Shown one piece after another: positions 49,325-57,587 of a stretch of 64,000 nt of DNA. The stretch lies in assembly GCA_047633175.1 (NCBI GenBank), contig JBLIEQ010000018.1, positions 1 through 64,000 on the forward strand, in the 5' to 3' direction. Made by a program: the position numbers and the translations under genes. Numbering within the stretch: the stretch's first letter is position 1; every line of letters starts with the position of its first letter. The stretch comes from Motiliproteus sp047633175. GTDB lineage: Bacteria; Pseudomonadota; Gammaproteobacteria; Pseudomonadales; Balneatricaceae. The notes beneath the pieces were generated by a model, which saw only the letters and a program-made list of their open reading frames with translations, was not told where the DNA came from and made no database searches.

Positions 49325-51250
49325 ATGCCTGTTATTACTCTCCCCGACGGTAGTACTCGTCAATTCGACCATGCCGTCAGCGTGCATGATGTAGCCGCAT
49401 CCATCGGTGCCGGTCTGGCTAAGGCCGCTCTGGCGGGCCGCGTCGATGGCACGCTGGTCGATACCAGTCATCAGCTGAGCCGGGATTGCCAGCTCTCGAT
49501 CATTACCATTCGCGATGACGAAGGGCTCGAGGTGGTGCGCCACTCGGGTGCGCATCTGATGGCTATGGCTGTTCAGGCGCTGTTTCCGAGCGTACAGGTC
49601 ACCATAGGTCCGGTGATCGAAAATGGCTTCTATTACGACTTTGCTTACGAGCGTGGGTTTACTCCTGAAGATCTACAGGCGATCGAAGTCAAGATGACTG
49701 AACTGGTCAAGGCCGATCTACCGGTGACCCGTTCGCTGATGACGCGGGATGAGGCGGTTGCGTTCTTCAAGGCGAAGGGCGAGTCTTATAAGGTCGAGCT
49801 GATTGAAGCAATCCCGACGAATGAGCCGCTCTCTTTTTACCAGCAGGGCGATTTTATCGATCTGTGTCGAGGGCCGCATGTGCCGAGCACCGGCCATATC
49901 AAGGCGTTCAAGGTGATGAAGGTTGCGGGTGCCTACTGGCGTGGCGACTCGAACAACGAGATGTTGCAGCGTATCTACGGCACCGCCTGGGGTGATAAGA
50001 AGGCGCTGAAGGCCTATCTCTATCGGTTGGAAGAGGCGGAGAAGCGTGACCATCGCAAGATCGGCAAACGTCTGAACCTGTTTCATACCCAGGAAGAAGC
50101 GCCGGGAATGGTGTTCTGGCATCCGGACGGCTGGACCATCTATCAAACTATCGAGCAGTACATGCGTGGCGTGCTGAACAAACATGATTACCAGGAGATC
50201 AAGACCCCGCAGTTGGTCGATCGGGTGTTGTGGGAGCGCTCGGGTCACTGGGATAAGTTCAGTGAAATGATGTTTACCACCCATTCGGAGAATCGCGATT
50301 ACGCGGTTAAACCCATGAACTGCCCTTGCCATGTGCAGGTGTTTAACCAGGGACTGCGCAGTTATCGCGACCTGCCGCTGCGCCTGGCGGAGTTCGGATC
50401 CTGCCATCGGAATGAGCCCTCAGGGACTCTGCACGGTTTGATGCGGGTGCGCGGATTTACCCAGGATGATGCCCATATTTTCTGCAGTGAAAACCAGATT
50501 CAGGACGAGGTCTCCAGTTTTATCGACCTGCTTTACTCGGTCTATGCAGACTTTGGCTTCAGCGATATTATCCTCAAGCTATCGACCCGCCCTGAGAAGC
50601 GAGTGGGTAGTGATGAGGTTTGGGATAAGGCAGAGAAATCGTTGGCCGCGGCCTTGGACAACAAGAGTCTGCCGTGGGAGTTGTTGCCGGGTGAAGGCGC
50701 TTTTTATGGCCCTAAGATTGAGTTCTCGCTCAAAGACTGTCTGGGTCGGGTATGGCAGTGTGGTACTATTCAGGTCGATTTTTCGATGCCAGGCCGGCTC
50801 GATGCCCAGTTTGTCAACGAAACGGGTGATCGTGAAACACCGGTGATGCTGCATCGGGCGATTCTCGGCTCGTTTGAGCGTTTTATCGGTATTCTTATCG
50901 AAAACTATGCAGGGGCGATGCCGGCATGGTTATCGCCAATGCAGGCTGTAGTTCTCAATATTACCGACAATCAGGCTGGATTTTGTAAAGAAATCGAACA
51001 AACACTGAAAGATAGTGGATTTAGGGCCCGTGCGGACTTGAGAAACGAGAAGATCGGCTTTAAAATCCGCGAACACACAATTTACAAGGTTCCTTATCTA
51101 CTTGTCGTAGGGGATAAGGAAGTTGAATCTAAGACCGTGACCGTACGACGCAGAACCGGTGAAGATCTAGGTTCTATGTCTGTTGCCGCCTTTGTCGAGT
51201 TATTGGCGCAGGACATCGCACACAAAGGTCAGGTCGAACAGGAGAGCTAA
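49325..51250 (+). CDS. thrS: Threonyl-tRNA synthetase
   Basis: Class II synthetase. The 641-residue protein has the N-terminal TGS domain (PVITLPDGSTRQF), the editing domain with HSGAHLMAMA, the catalytic core with the zinc Cys in MNCPCHVQVF and motif 2 FGSCHRNEPSGTLHGLMRVRGF split as usual, and the C-terminal anticodon domain. It is followed directly by infC. Confidence 0.97.
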   Translation: MPVITLPDGSTRQFDHAVSVHDVAASIGAGLAKAALAGRVDGTLVDTSHQLSRDCQLSIITIRDDEGLEVVRHSGAHLMAMAVQALFPSVQVTIGPVIENGFYYDFAYERGFTPEDLQAIEVKMTELVKADLPVTRSLMTRDEAVAFFKAKGESYKVELIEAIPTNEPLSFYQQGDFIDLCRGPHVPSTGHIKAFKVMKVAGAYWRGDSNNEMLQRIYGTAWGDKKALKAYLYRLEEAEKRDHRKIGKRLNLFHTQEEAPGMVFWHPDGWTIYQTIEQYMRGVLNKHDYQEIKTPQLVDRVLWERSGHWDKFSEMMFTTHSENRDYAVKPMNCPCHVQVFNQGLRSYRDLPLRLAEFGSCHRNEPSGTLHGLMRVRGFTQDDAHIFCSENQIQDEVSSFIDLLYSVYADFGFSDIILKLSTRPEKRVGSDEVWDKAEKSLAAALDNKSLPWELLPGEGAFYGPKIEFSLKDCLGRVWQCGTIQVDFSMPGRLDAQFVNETGDRETPVMLHRAILGSFERFIGILIENYAGAMPAWLSPMQAVVLNITDNQAGFCKEIEQTLKDSGFRARADLRNEKIGFKIREHTIYKVPYLLVVGDKEVESKTVTVRRRTGEDLGSMSVAAFVELLAQDIAHKGQVEQES

Positions 51251-51253
51251 ACG

Positions 51254-51790
51254 ATTAAAAAAAATAGTAAGGGCGCGAGCAAAAAAGCCATCATCAATGA
51301 TGCCATTGAAGCCGATGAAGTTCGCCTGGTAGGCGCCGAGAGTGAGCAGTTGGGTATCGTATCCTTGGCTGATGCACTCAAGACGGCACAGGACGCTTCG
51401 ATGGATCTGGTGTTGATTGCGGCTGATGCCGCACCGGTAGTCTGTAAGCTGATGGACTACGGCAAGCATATATTTGAAGTGAAGAAGCAGAAAGCTGTCC
51501 AGAAAAAGAAGCAGAAGCAGACTCAAATCAAAGAAATGAAGTTCCGTCCAGGAACTGAATTGGGGGATTATCAGGTAAAGCTACGCAACCTGGTACGTTT
51601 CCTAGAAGCGGGCGATAAGGCCAAAGTGTCTTTGCGTTTCCGTGGTCGCGAGATGGCCCACCAGGAGTTGGGTATGCAGCTGTTAAAGCGGGTCGAAGTT
51701 GACCTCGAAGAGCTGGGTACCGTCGAACAACATCCGAAGATGGAAGGCCGTCAGATGATCATGGTAATAGCGCCCAAGAAGAAGAAGTAA
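51254..51790 (+). CDS. infC: Translation initiation factor IF-3 (ATT start)
   Basis: Initiation factor that checks the start codon on the 30S subunit. The frame reads through with family similarity from ATT 51254 (IKKNSKGASKKAIINDAIEADEVRL, residues in two parts), with AGGAG 9 nt upstream inside the end of thrS. This gives 178 residues. The rare AUU start is the known basis of IF-3 autoregulation. The first ATG (51350) would delete the N-terminal domain. The core motif FRGREMAHQELG is present. Confidence 0.94.
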   Translation: MKKNSKGASKKAIINDAIEADEVRLVGAESEQLGIVSLADALKTAQDASMDLVLIAADAAPVVCKLMDYGKHIFEVKKQKAVQKKKQKQTQIKEMKFRPGTELGDYQVKLRNLVRFLEAGDKAKVSLRFRGREMAHQELGMQLLKRVEVDLEELGTVEQHPKMEGRQMIMVIAPKKKK

Positions 51791-51977
51791 CCCGTCTTCG
51801 ATCAGGGTCCGTAGCGCTGTTTGCCTGAGCTGTTTTTGATAAGCAGTTTAGGCGTCAGGGCGACGGGCTTTTGCTGTTTTTTACCTTAGGGACGGCCTTA
51901 GTGCTGACCTCAAGGGTTTAAACGGTAGAAGAGAAAGGGTTATATCGAAATCAACGAATGCGTGGAGTAAGTTTGTT
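51791..51977 (+). promoter_or_regulatory. rpmI leader with possible regulatory structure
   Basis: CCCGTC (51791-51796) can pair with GACGGG (51862-51867), which is followed by a T-rich stretch. The 187-nt leader before rpmI could hold an L20 autoregulatory structure or an internal terminator. The pairing is only 6 bp, so this is tentative. Confidence 0.35.
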
Positions 51978-52172
51978 ATGTCTAAAATGAAAACCCACAG
52001 CGGTGCTGCAAAGCGCTTTATGAAAACCGCTAATGGCTTTAAGCGTAAGTCCGCTAACACTAGTCATATCTTGACCAAGAAAACTACTAAGCGTAAACGT
52101 CGCCTACGAGGCACATCAGCGGTTCATGACTCTGATGTTGCTCTGGTTAAGCGGATGTTGCGCCAGTATTAA
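51978..52172 (+). CDS. rpmI: 50S ribosomal protein L35
   Basis: 64-residue basic ribosomal protein with the family signature MKTHSGAAKRFMKTANGFKR (first part) and KRKRRLRGTS. It lies between infC and rplT as usual, with GGAG upstream. Confidence 0.97.
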   Translation: MSKMKTHSGAAKRFMKTANGFKRKSANTSHILTKKTTKRKRRLRGTSAVHDSDVALVKRMLRQY

Positions 52173-52210
52173 TCTGGTTTTTTTGATTAGTTAGTTAAAA
52201 GGATACCATT

Positions 52211-52567
52211 ATGGCTCGCGTAAAACGTGGAGTTACCGCTCATCGTCGTCACAAGAAAGTTCTTAAACAGGCCAAAGGTTATTACGGTGCTCGCAGCCGT
52301 GTATTCCGGGTAGCCAAGCAAGCGGTCATCAAGGCCGGCCAGTACGCTTACCGTGACCGTCGTCAGCGTAAGCGTCAGTTCCGTGCTCTGTGGATCGCTC
52401 GTATCAATGCTGCAGCCCGTATCAATGGCCTCTCATACAGCCGCTTTATTGCGGGTCTGAAGAAAGCTGCGATCGAGATCGATCGTAAGGTGCTGGCGGA
52501 TCTGGCTGTGCATGAAAAAGCGGTATTTAGTGCAATCGTTGAAAAAGCCAAGGTTGCCCTGGCCTGA
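52211..52567 (+). CDS. rplT: 50S ribosomal protein L20
   Basis: 118-residue ribosomal protein needed for early 50S assembly. It has RVKRGVTAHRRHKKVLKQAKGY at the N terminus (in part) and RIKAAARINGLSYSRFI-like RINAAARINGLSYSRF. In E. coli L20 represses its own operon. It is followed by two hairpins that end the operon. Confidence 0.97.
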   Translation: MARVKRGVTAHRRHKKVLKQAKGYYGARSRVFRVAKQAVIKAGQYAYRDRRQRKRQFRALWIARINAAARINGLSYSRFIAGLKKAAIEIDRKVLADLAVHEKAVFSAIVEKAKVALA

Positions 52568-52592
52568 TCGACGCGATTGCCACTTGATCGCA

Positions 52593-52654
52593 GGGCGGTG
52601 CTATAGGTACCGCCCTTTAACAGGGGAAGGGTGTGAGCTCTTCCCCTGTTTTTG
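52593..52654 (+). terminator. Double terminator after rplT
   Basis: Hairpin 1 is GGGCGGT (52593-52599) with ACCGCCC (52609-52615), then TTT. Hairpin 2 is ACAGGGGAAG (52620-52629) with CTTCCCCTGT (52640-52649), then TTTTTG. The second is a strong rho-independent terminator. Confidence 0.88.
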
Positions 52655-52683
52655 TTTATAGGTTTTGTTTATACCTGTAAGCA

Positions 52684-52744
52684 ATGCAAGCAATAACAAC
52701 CAATTTCTGACAACACGCCGAACCGTTGAGGTTCGGCTTGTTGT
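52684..52744 (+). promoter_or_regulatory. pheST leader: short peptide MQAITTNF and adjoining hairpin
   Basis: An 8-codon ORF (52684-52710) ends with a Phe codon and TGA. The last base of that stop begins a 15-bp stem with one mismatch (52710-52724 with 52730-52744, loop GTTGA). The layout recalls the E. coli pheST attenuator with its leader peptide, but there is only one Phe codon and no U-tract directly after the stem. Confidence 0.45.
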
Positions 52745-52791
52745 CGATGTTTTGGGTGGTATAGCGCCGCCCAGGATAGTCGGAGTCGAAG

Positions 52792-53811
52792 ATGGAAAAC
52801 CTAGACCGCCTGTTGGCCCAGGGTAAAGAGGCCGTAGATAGCGCCACCGATGCAGCATCGCTGGGCCAGGTTCAGGTGCAGTACTTGGGTAAAAAGGGCG
52901 AGTTGTCCCTGCTCCGCAAAGGGCTGGGCAAGCTGTCCGCCGAAGAGCGGCCTAAGGCGGGTGCCCTGATCAATGAAGTGATGCAGGAGTTTCTGGAGCA
53001 CCTCAATGCGCGTAAGGATCTCTTTGCTGCCGCAGAGCTCAATGCCAAACTTGCGGCTGAAACGATCGATGTGACCCTGCCCGGACGTGGTCAGCACAGT
53101 GGTGGGCTGCATCCGGTGACCCGGACACTGGAACGGATAGAGCAGTTCTTTACCGGTGTCGGCTACGCGGTTAAAGAAGGGCCTGAGATCGAGGATGATT
53201 TTCATAACTTCGAAGCACTCAATATTCCCGCACACCACCCGGCTCGTGCGATGCACGATACCTTCTATTTTGATGCCCATACGCTGCTGCGTACCCATAC
53301 CTCTCCGGTACAGATCCGGACGATGGAGCTGCAAGAGCCACCGATTCGAGTGATCTGCCCGGGCCGGGTCTATCGGTGCGATTCTGATCTGACCCATACC
53401 CCGATGTTTCACCAGGTCGAAGGTTTGCTGGTGGATACCGACGTCAGCTTTGCCGACCTTAAAGGCACCGTCGAGGAGTTTCTGCGCGAGTTTTTCGAGC
53501 AGGAGGCGTTGTCGGTGCGCTTTCGGCCCTCTTATTTCCCCTTCACAGAGCCCTCTGCGGAGGTCGATATCGCCTGCGTGATGTGCCAGGGGAAGGGGTG
53601 TCGGGTCTGCGGACATACGGGATGGCTCGAGGTGATGGGCTGCGGTATGGTCCACCCGAAGGTCTTTGACTCCTGTGGGGTCGATACCGAGACCTACAGC
53701 GGGTTCGCCTTCGGCATGGGGGTCGAGCGTCTGGCGATGTTGCGCTATGGCGTGAACGACCTGCGGCTGTTCTTCGAGAATGATCTGCGCTTTCTACAAC
53801 AGTTCAAGTAG
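52792..53811 (+). CDS. pheS: Phenylalanyl-tRNA synthetase alpha subunit
   Basis: Catalytic subunit of the alpha2-beta2 PheRS. The 339-residue protein has an N-terminal coiled-coil arm, motif 2 (HTSPVQIRTM and PGRVYRCDSDLTHTPMFHQ) and motif 3 (GFAFGMGVERLAMLRYG). The stop codon lies in a 17-bp tandem duplication. pheT follows after 100 bp. Confidence 0.97.
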   Translation: MENLDRLLAQGKEAVDSATDAASLGQVQVQYLGKKGELSLLRKGLGKLSAEERPKAGALINEVMQEFLEHLNARKDLFAAAELNAKLAAETIDVTLPGRGQHSGGLHPVTRTLERIEQFFTGVGYAVKEGPEIEDDFHNFEALNIPAHHPARAMHDTFYFDAHTLLRTHTSPVQIRTMELQEPPIRVICPGRVYRCDSDLTHTPMFHQVEGLLVDTDVSFADLKGTVEEFLREFFEQEALSVRFRPSYFPFTEPSAEVDIACVMCQGKGCRVCGHTGWLEVMGCGMVHPKVFDSCGVDTETYSGFAFGMGVERLAMLRYGVNDLRLFFENDLRFLQQFK

Positions 53812-53836
53812 TGCAGCAGATCAAGTAGTGCAGCAG
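53804..53836 (+). repeat. 17-bp tandem duplication across the pheS stop
   Basis: TCAAGTAGTGCAGCAG occurs at 53804 and again at 53821 with one joining base. The first copy includes the last pheS sense codon and its TAG stop. Confidence 0.85.
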
Positions 53837-53911
53837 TATAGCTAGGGTCCGGGTTCGTTTAGCGTCATCTACCGCCCGGTTCAGGTAACAGAGTATTAAT
53901 GGGAACAAGTG

Positions 53912-56290
53912 ATGAAATTCAGCGAACAGTGGCTGCGGGAATGGGTTAATCCTGCCATCGATACCGATCAACTGGTAGCCCAGGTCACCATGGCCGGCCT
54001 GGAAGTAGATGGCGTAGAACCCGCCGCTGCCGATTTTAGTGGCGTGCTGGTCGCTGAGATACTCAGTACCGTGCCGCACCCGGATGCCGATAAGCTGCGG
54101 GTCTGTGAGGTCAGCAACGGCTCTGAGACCTTTCAGGTGGTCTGTGGCGCGCCTAATGCCCGAGCCGGATTGCGGGTTGCCTTTGCCCGGGTGGGTGCGG
54201 TGCTGCCCGGTGATTTTAAGATTAAAAAAGCCAAGCTGCGTGGGGTCGAGTCGCTGGGTATGCTCTGCTCCGGTCAGGAGCTGGGCATCAATGAAGAGCA
54301 TGATGGCATTATGGAACTGCCGGCGGAAGCCTCTGTAGGCGAGGATGTTCGCCAGTTCTTCGGTCTCGATGATCAGATTATCGAGGTCGATCTGACCCCT
54401 AATCGCGGCGATTGTCTGAGTCTTGCCGGCCTTGCCCGTGAAGTAGGCGTGTTGAACAAGATGGCGGTAACCGAGGTTGAGGTAGACGCTGTCGCCGCGG
54501 TTATTGAAGATCGTTTTCCGATAGAGATCGACGCGGCTGCCGGTTGTCCGCGTTATATCGGCCGGGTTATCCGCGGGATCGATATTAAGGCAACGACACC
54601 GGTATGGATGGTCGAACGCTTAAGGCGTGGCGGTATCCGCAGTATCGACCCGGTCGTTGATGTCACCAACTATGTGATGCTGGAGCTCGGGCAGCCGCTG
54701 CATGCCTTCGATCTAGCGACGCTCAAGGGGGGTATCAGAGTCCGGATGGCCGACGCCGGAGAGCAGATTACCCTGCTCGATGGACAAGAGTGCCGGCTTA
54801 ACGACGATACCCTGGTGATCACCGATCATCAGGGGCCGCTGGCCATTGCAGGCATCATGGGCGGCGAAGGCTCCGGGGTTAGCGCCGGTACCTGCGACAT
54901 CTTCCTGGAGAGCGCATTCTTCGCGCCGCTGGCGATTGTCGGCCGCGCACGCGCTTACGGGCTGCATACCGAATCATCACACCGGTTTGAGCGCGGTGTG
55001 GATTCCCAGTTGCAACGCCGGGCCTGTGAACGTGCGACCCGCTTGCTGCTGGATATTGTCGGTGGTGAGGCCGGGCCTGTGACGGAGGTCGTGGAGGAAT
55101 CGCAGCTGCCGCCGGCATGCACCGTGCGGTTGCGTCCTGCGCGGATCAAGAAGTTGTTGTCACTGGATATAGCCACCAGTGAAGTCGAAGAGATCCTGAC
55201 CCGCCTAGGGATGCCGACCGTTATGAATGCCCAGGGTGACTGGGATGTGGCGGTACCCTCTTATCGCTTCGATGTGTCGATTGAGGAGGATCTGCTGGAA
55301 GAGCTGGCGCGTATCTACGGTTATAACCGGATGCCGGTGCGGACCAATCTGGCAACCCTTAAGCTCACGCCTCAGTCTGAAACCCACAAGGGTCTGCCGG
55401 AGCTGCGGCGTTTGCTGGTCGCGCGTGGCTATCAGGAAGCGATCACCTATAGTTTTGTTGAGCCCGGACTGCTGGCCCGATTTGATTCGGTCAATACGCC
55501 GGTCGCGCTCGCCAATCCGATCTCTGCCGATATGGCGGTGATGCGTACCACGCTCTGGCCGGGACTGATTAAGGCGATGCAGCATAACCAGCACCGGCAA
55601 CAGGACAGGGTCTGGCTGTTCGAGTCTGGCCAGCGGTTTGTGCCGGGCGCAGACGGCCTAGTCCAGGACAGGGTGTTGGCAGGTGCGGTCTACGGCAGCT
55701 ATGAGCCCCTGGGCTGGAGTAATGCCAAGCGTTCGGTTGATTTCTTTGATGTCAAAGCGGACCTGGAAGCGCTGCTGGCCGTCAATGGCCAGCCTGATGC
55801 CTTCGTCTTCGAGGCGGCAGCGCATGAGGCCCTGCATCCCGGGCAGTGTGCAAAGATTAGTCGTGACGGCGCGTTGGTGGGTTATCTGGGGGCGCTGCAT
55901 CCTGATCTGTGCAAGACGCTCGGGCTTAGTGGGCCGGTGTTCCTGTTTGAGCTGGCGCTGGCGGCGGTGGAAGTTGATAATCTGCCCACCTTTACGGAGC
56001 TGTCCAAGTATCCTGAAACCAGCAGAGACATGGCGCTGGTAGTCGATAACCAGGTTACTGTCGCCGAGGTGTTGGCGCTGGCGCGCACCCAGGCAGGTGA
56101 ATGGCTTAAAAAGGCCAGGCTTTTTGATGTTTACGATGGCGAAGGTGTTGAAAACGGTAAAAAAAGTTTGGCAATCAGCTTGACCTGGCAGCATCCATCG
56201 CACACGCTTAACGATGATCAGGTAAATACGTTTTTTGATGCCGTCGTCAATGCTGCACAACAGCAGCTGGGTGCGACGCTTAGAGGTTAG
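53912..56290 (+). CDS. pheT: Phenylalanyl-tRNA synthetase beta subunit
   Basis: The 792-residue subunit carries tRNA binding and editing. It has an N-terminal OB/EMAP-like domain (about 39-148), the B3/B4 editing region, the B5 domain, and a C-terminal ferredoxin-fold anticodon-binding domain (KYPETSRDMALVVD). The start is ATG 53912; the preceding GTG 53909 is possible but adds one residue only. Length is normal. Confidence 0.96.
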   Translation: MKFSEQWLREWVNPAIDTDQLVAQVTMAGLEVDGVEPAAADFSGVLVAEILSTVPHPDADKLRVCEVSNGSETFQVVCGAPNARAGLRVAFARVGAVLPGDFKIKKAKLRGVESLGMLCSGQELGINEEHDGIMELPAEASVGEDVRQFFGLDDQIIEVDLTPNRGDCLSLAGLAREVGVLNKMAVTEVEVDAVAAVIEDRFPIEIDAAAGCPRYIGRVIRGIDIKATTPVWMVERLRRGGIRSIDPVVDVTNYVMLELGQPLHAFDLATLKGGIRVRMADAGEQITLLDGQECRLNDDTLVITDHQGPLAIAGIMGGEGSGVSAGTCDIFLESAFFAPLAIVGRARAYGLHTESSHRFERGVDSQLQRRACERATRLLLDIVGGEAGPVTEVVEESQLPPACTVRLRPARIKKLLSLDIATSEVEEILTRLGMPTVMNAQGDWDVAVPSYRFDVSIEEDLLEELARIYGYNRMPVRTNLATLKLTPQSETHKGLPELRRLLVARGYQEAITYSFVEPGLLARFDSVNTPVALANPISADMAVMRTTLWPGLIKAMQHNQHRQQDRVWLFESGQRFVPGADGLVQDRVLAGAVYGSYEPLGWSNAKRSVDFFDVKADLEALLAVNGQPDAFVFEAAAHEALHPGQCAKISRDGALVGYLGALHPDLCKTLGLSGPVFLFELALAAVEVDNLPTFTELSKYPETSRDMALVVDNQVTVAEVLALARTQAGEWLKKARLFDVYDGEGVENGKKSLAISLTWQHPSHTLNDDQVNTFFDAVVNAAQQQLGATLRG

Positions 56291-56323
56291 CGCCTTGTGG
56301 CGTAACCAAACAGGGGTGTGACT

Positions 56324-56629
56324 ATGGGTTCTTTGACAAAAGCCGAGATGGCCGAACGGTTGTTCGACGAGATTGGACTCAATAAACGCGAATCCAAAGA
56401 GATGGTAGAGTCATTTTTTGACGAGATTAAAGGCTGCCTGTCTGAGAATGAACAGGTAAAATTGTCCGGATTCGGAAATTTTGACCTACGTGACAAGCGT
56501 GAGCGTCCGGGGAGAAATCCTAAGACCGGTGAAGAGGTCCCTATCTCTGCGCGCAGGGTGGTAACCTTCCGTCCCGGGCAGAAACTTAAAGAGAAAGTGG
56601 AGACTTATGTCGCTCCAGCAGGCGAATAA
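56324..56629 (+). CDS. ihfA: Integration host factor alpha subunit
   Basis: DNA-bending protein, partner of IHF-beta. From ATG 56324 (AGGGG upstream) it has 101 residues, with the HU-fold signature KLSGFGNFDLRDKRERPGRNPKTGEE (in two parts) and the intercalating Pro66. Its end overlaps the merR-type gene by 23 bp. The position after pheT is conserved. Confidence 0.96.
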   Translation: MGSLTKAEMAERLFDEIGLNKRESKEMVESFFDEIKGCLSENEQVKLSGFGNFDLRDKRERPGRNPKTGEEVPISARRVVTFRPGQKLKEKVETYVAPAGE

Positions 56630-56996
56630 CACGTCCAGTGCTATACCCGATAAACGCTACTTCAGCATCGGTGAGGTAGCCTCTCTCTGTGCGGTCAAAC
56701 CCCATGTCCTGCGTTACTGGGAGCAGGAGTTCGAGCAATTGCAGCCGGTTAAGCGCCGCGGTAACCGCCGTTACTATCTGCGTCAGGACGTATTACTGGT
56801 CCGCCAGCTTTGCGGTTTGCTTTACGAACAGGGTTTTACCATCGCCGGTGCCAGACATTGGTTGCAGGGCGATCAGGCTCAGAATGATAACAAGCGTTGC
56901 CAGCAGCTGATCCGTCAGACGATCTGTGAACTCGAAGCACTCCTGGTTCCGTCGGCTCCTGATACAGCAGAAAAGGGCCAGTCTGCGTCAGGCTGA
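56607..56996 (+). CDS. MerR-family transcriptional regulator
   Basis: The 129-residue protein has an N-terminal MerR winged helix (about 18-85: FSIGEVASLCAVKPHVLRYWE, then KRRGNRRYYLRQDV) and a short helical C terminus without metal-binding cysteines in the usual places. It is the conserved partner of ihfA in Pseudomonas-like genomes. Target and effector are unknown. The start lies within ihfA, so the two are translationally linked. Confidence 0.88.
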   Translation: MSLQQANNTSSAIPDKRYFSIGEVASLCAVKPHVLRYWEQEFEQLQPVKRRGNRRYYLRQDVLLVRQLCGLLYEQGFTIAGARHWLQGDQAQNDNKRCQQLIRQTICELEALLVPSAPDTAEKGQSASG

Positions 56997-57024
56997 TACC
57001 CAATCTGCCCCTGGTTCAGCTACC

Positions 57025-57059
57025 AAAGGGGGTCAGGCTTTAGCCTGACAACTCCCTTT
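57025..57059. repeat. Palindromic REP-like hairpin after the merR gene
   Basis: AAAGGG and CCCTTT arms enclose the perfect palindrome GTCAGGCTTTAGCCTGAC (57032-57049). A further REP half (caggctgaagcccacctac) follows at about 57078. It may act as a transcript 3' end. Confidence 0.6.
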
Positions 57060-57127
57060 CTGCTGCAAATATGCACTCAGGCTGAAGCCCACCTACAATT
57101 AAGCTTTCCCTGTTAGCGCGGTTGCGG

Positions 57128-57141
57128 TAGTATGCGCGTCC
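57128..57141 (+). promoter_or_regulatory. Candidate promoter of the tRNA-Pro pair
   Basis: TAGTAT (57128-57133) followed by the GC-rich discriminator GCGCGTCC repeats the -10 and discriminator seen before the tRNA-Asn operon. The -35 (TTTCCC at 57105-57110) is poor. Transcription would start about 32 bp before the first tRNA-Pro. Confidence 0.5.
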
Positions 57142-57172
57142 TGTCGAGAGGCAGGAAGAATAGCTTAGGTCT

Positions 57173-57249
<77 letters not shown>

Positions 57250-57268
57250 ATTTAGCTGTTCAAAAAAT

Positions 57269-57345
<77 letters not shown>

Positions 57346-57353
57346 ATTTTTTA

Positions 57354-57389
57354 AACCTGATGAGTCTTTGGCTTATCAGGTTTTTTTTT
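57354..57389 (+). terminator. Intrinsic terminator of the tRNA-Pro pair
   Basis: AACCTGAT (57354-57361) pairs with ATCAGGTT (57375-57382), which runs into a stretch of nine T (57381-57389). Confidence 0.9.
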
Positions 57390-57492
57390 GCCTGCGTACT
57401 TGTTGACTGTTGCGGCGCGAAAGGACACTCCCCATACAAAATATGAGTAATGAGGGGCTCTGTTGTATTTGACCACTACAATTGCTGAAAAA

Positions 57493-57512
57493 GTGTCAAA
57501 TGTAAGGCCTGA
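57493..57512 (-). repeat. Inverted copy of the repeat tail from the yacG region
   Basis: These 20 bp are the exact reverse complement of the tail attached to three GACCTGAAGGGGTC elements at 38.4-38.8 kb. The GACC...GGTC part is not kept beside it. It lies in the intergenic region before rmlB. Confidence 0.8.
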
Positions 57513-57587
57513 TGCCTTCACTCTGTTTAAGGCTCCCGACGTGCAATAATAGTCCTCTGTGCTCTCTATTGAAGTTAAGGCGTTAAC

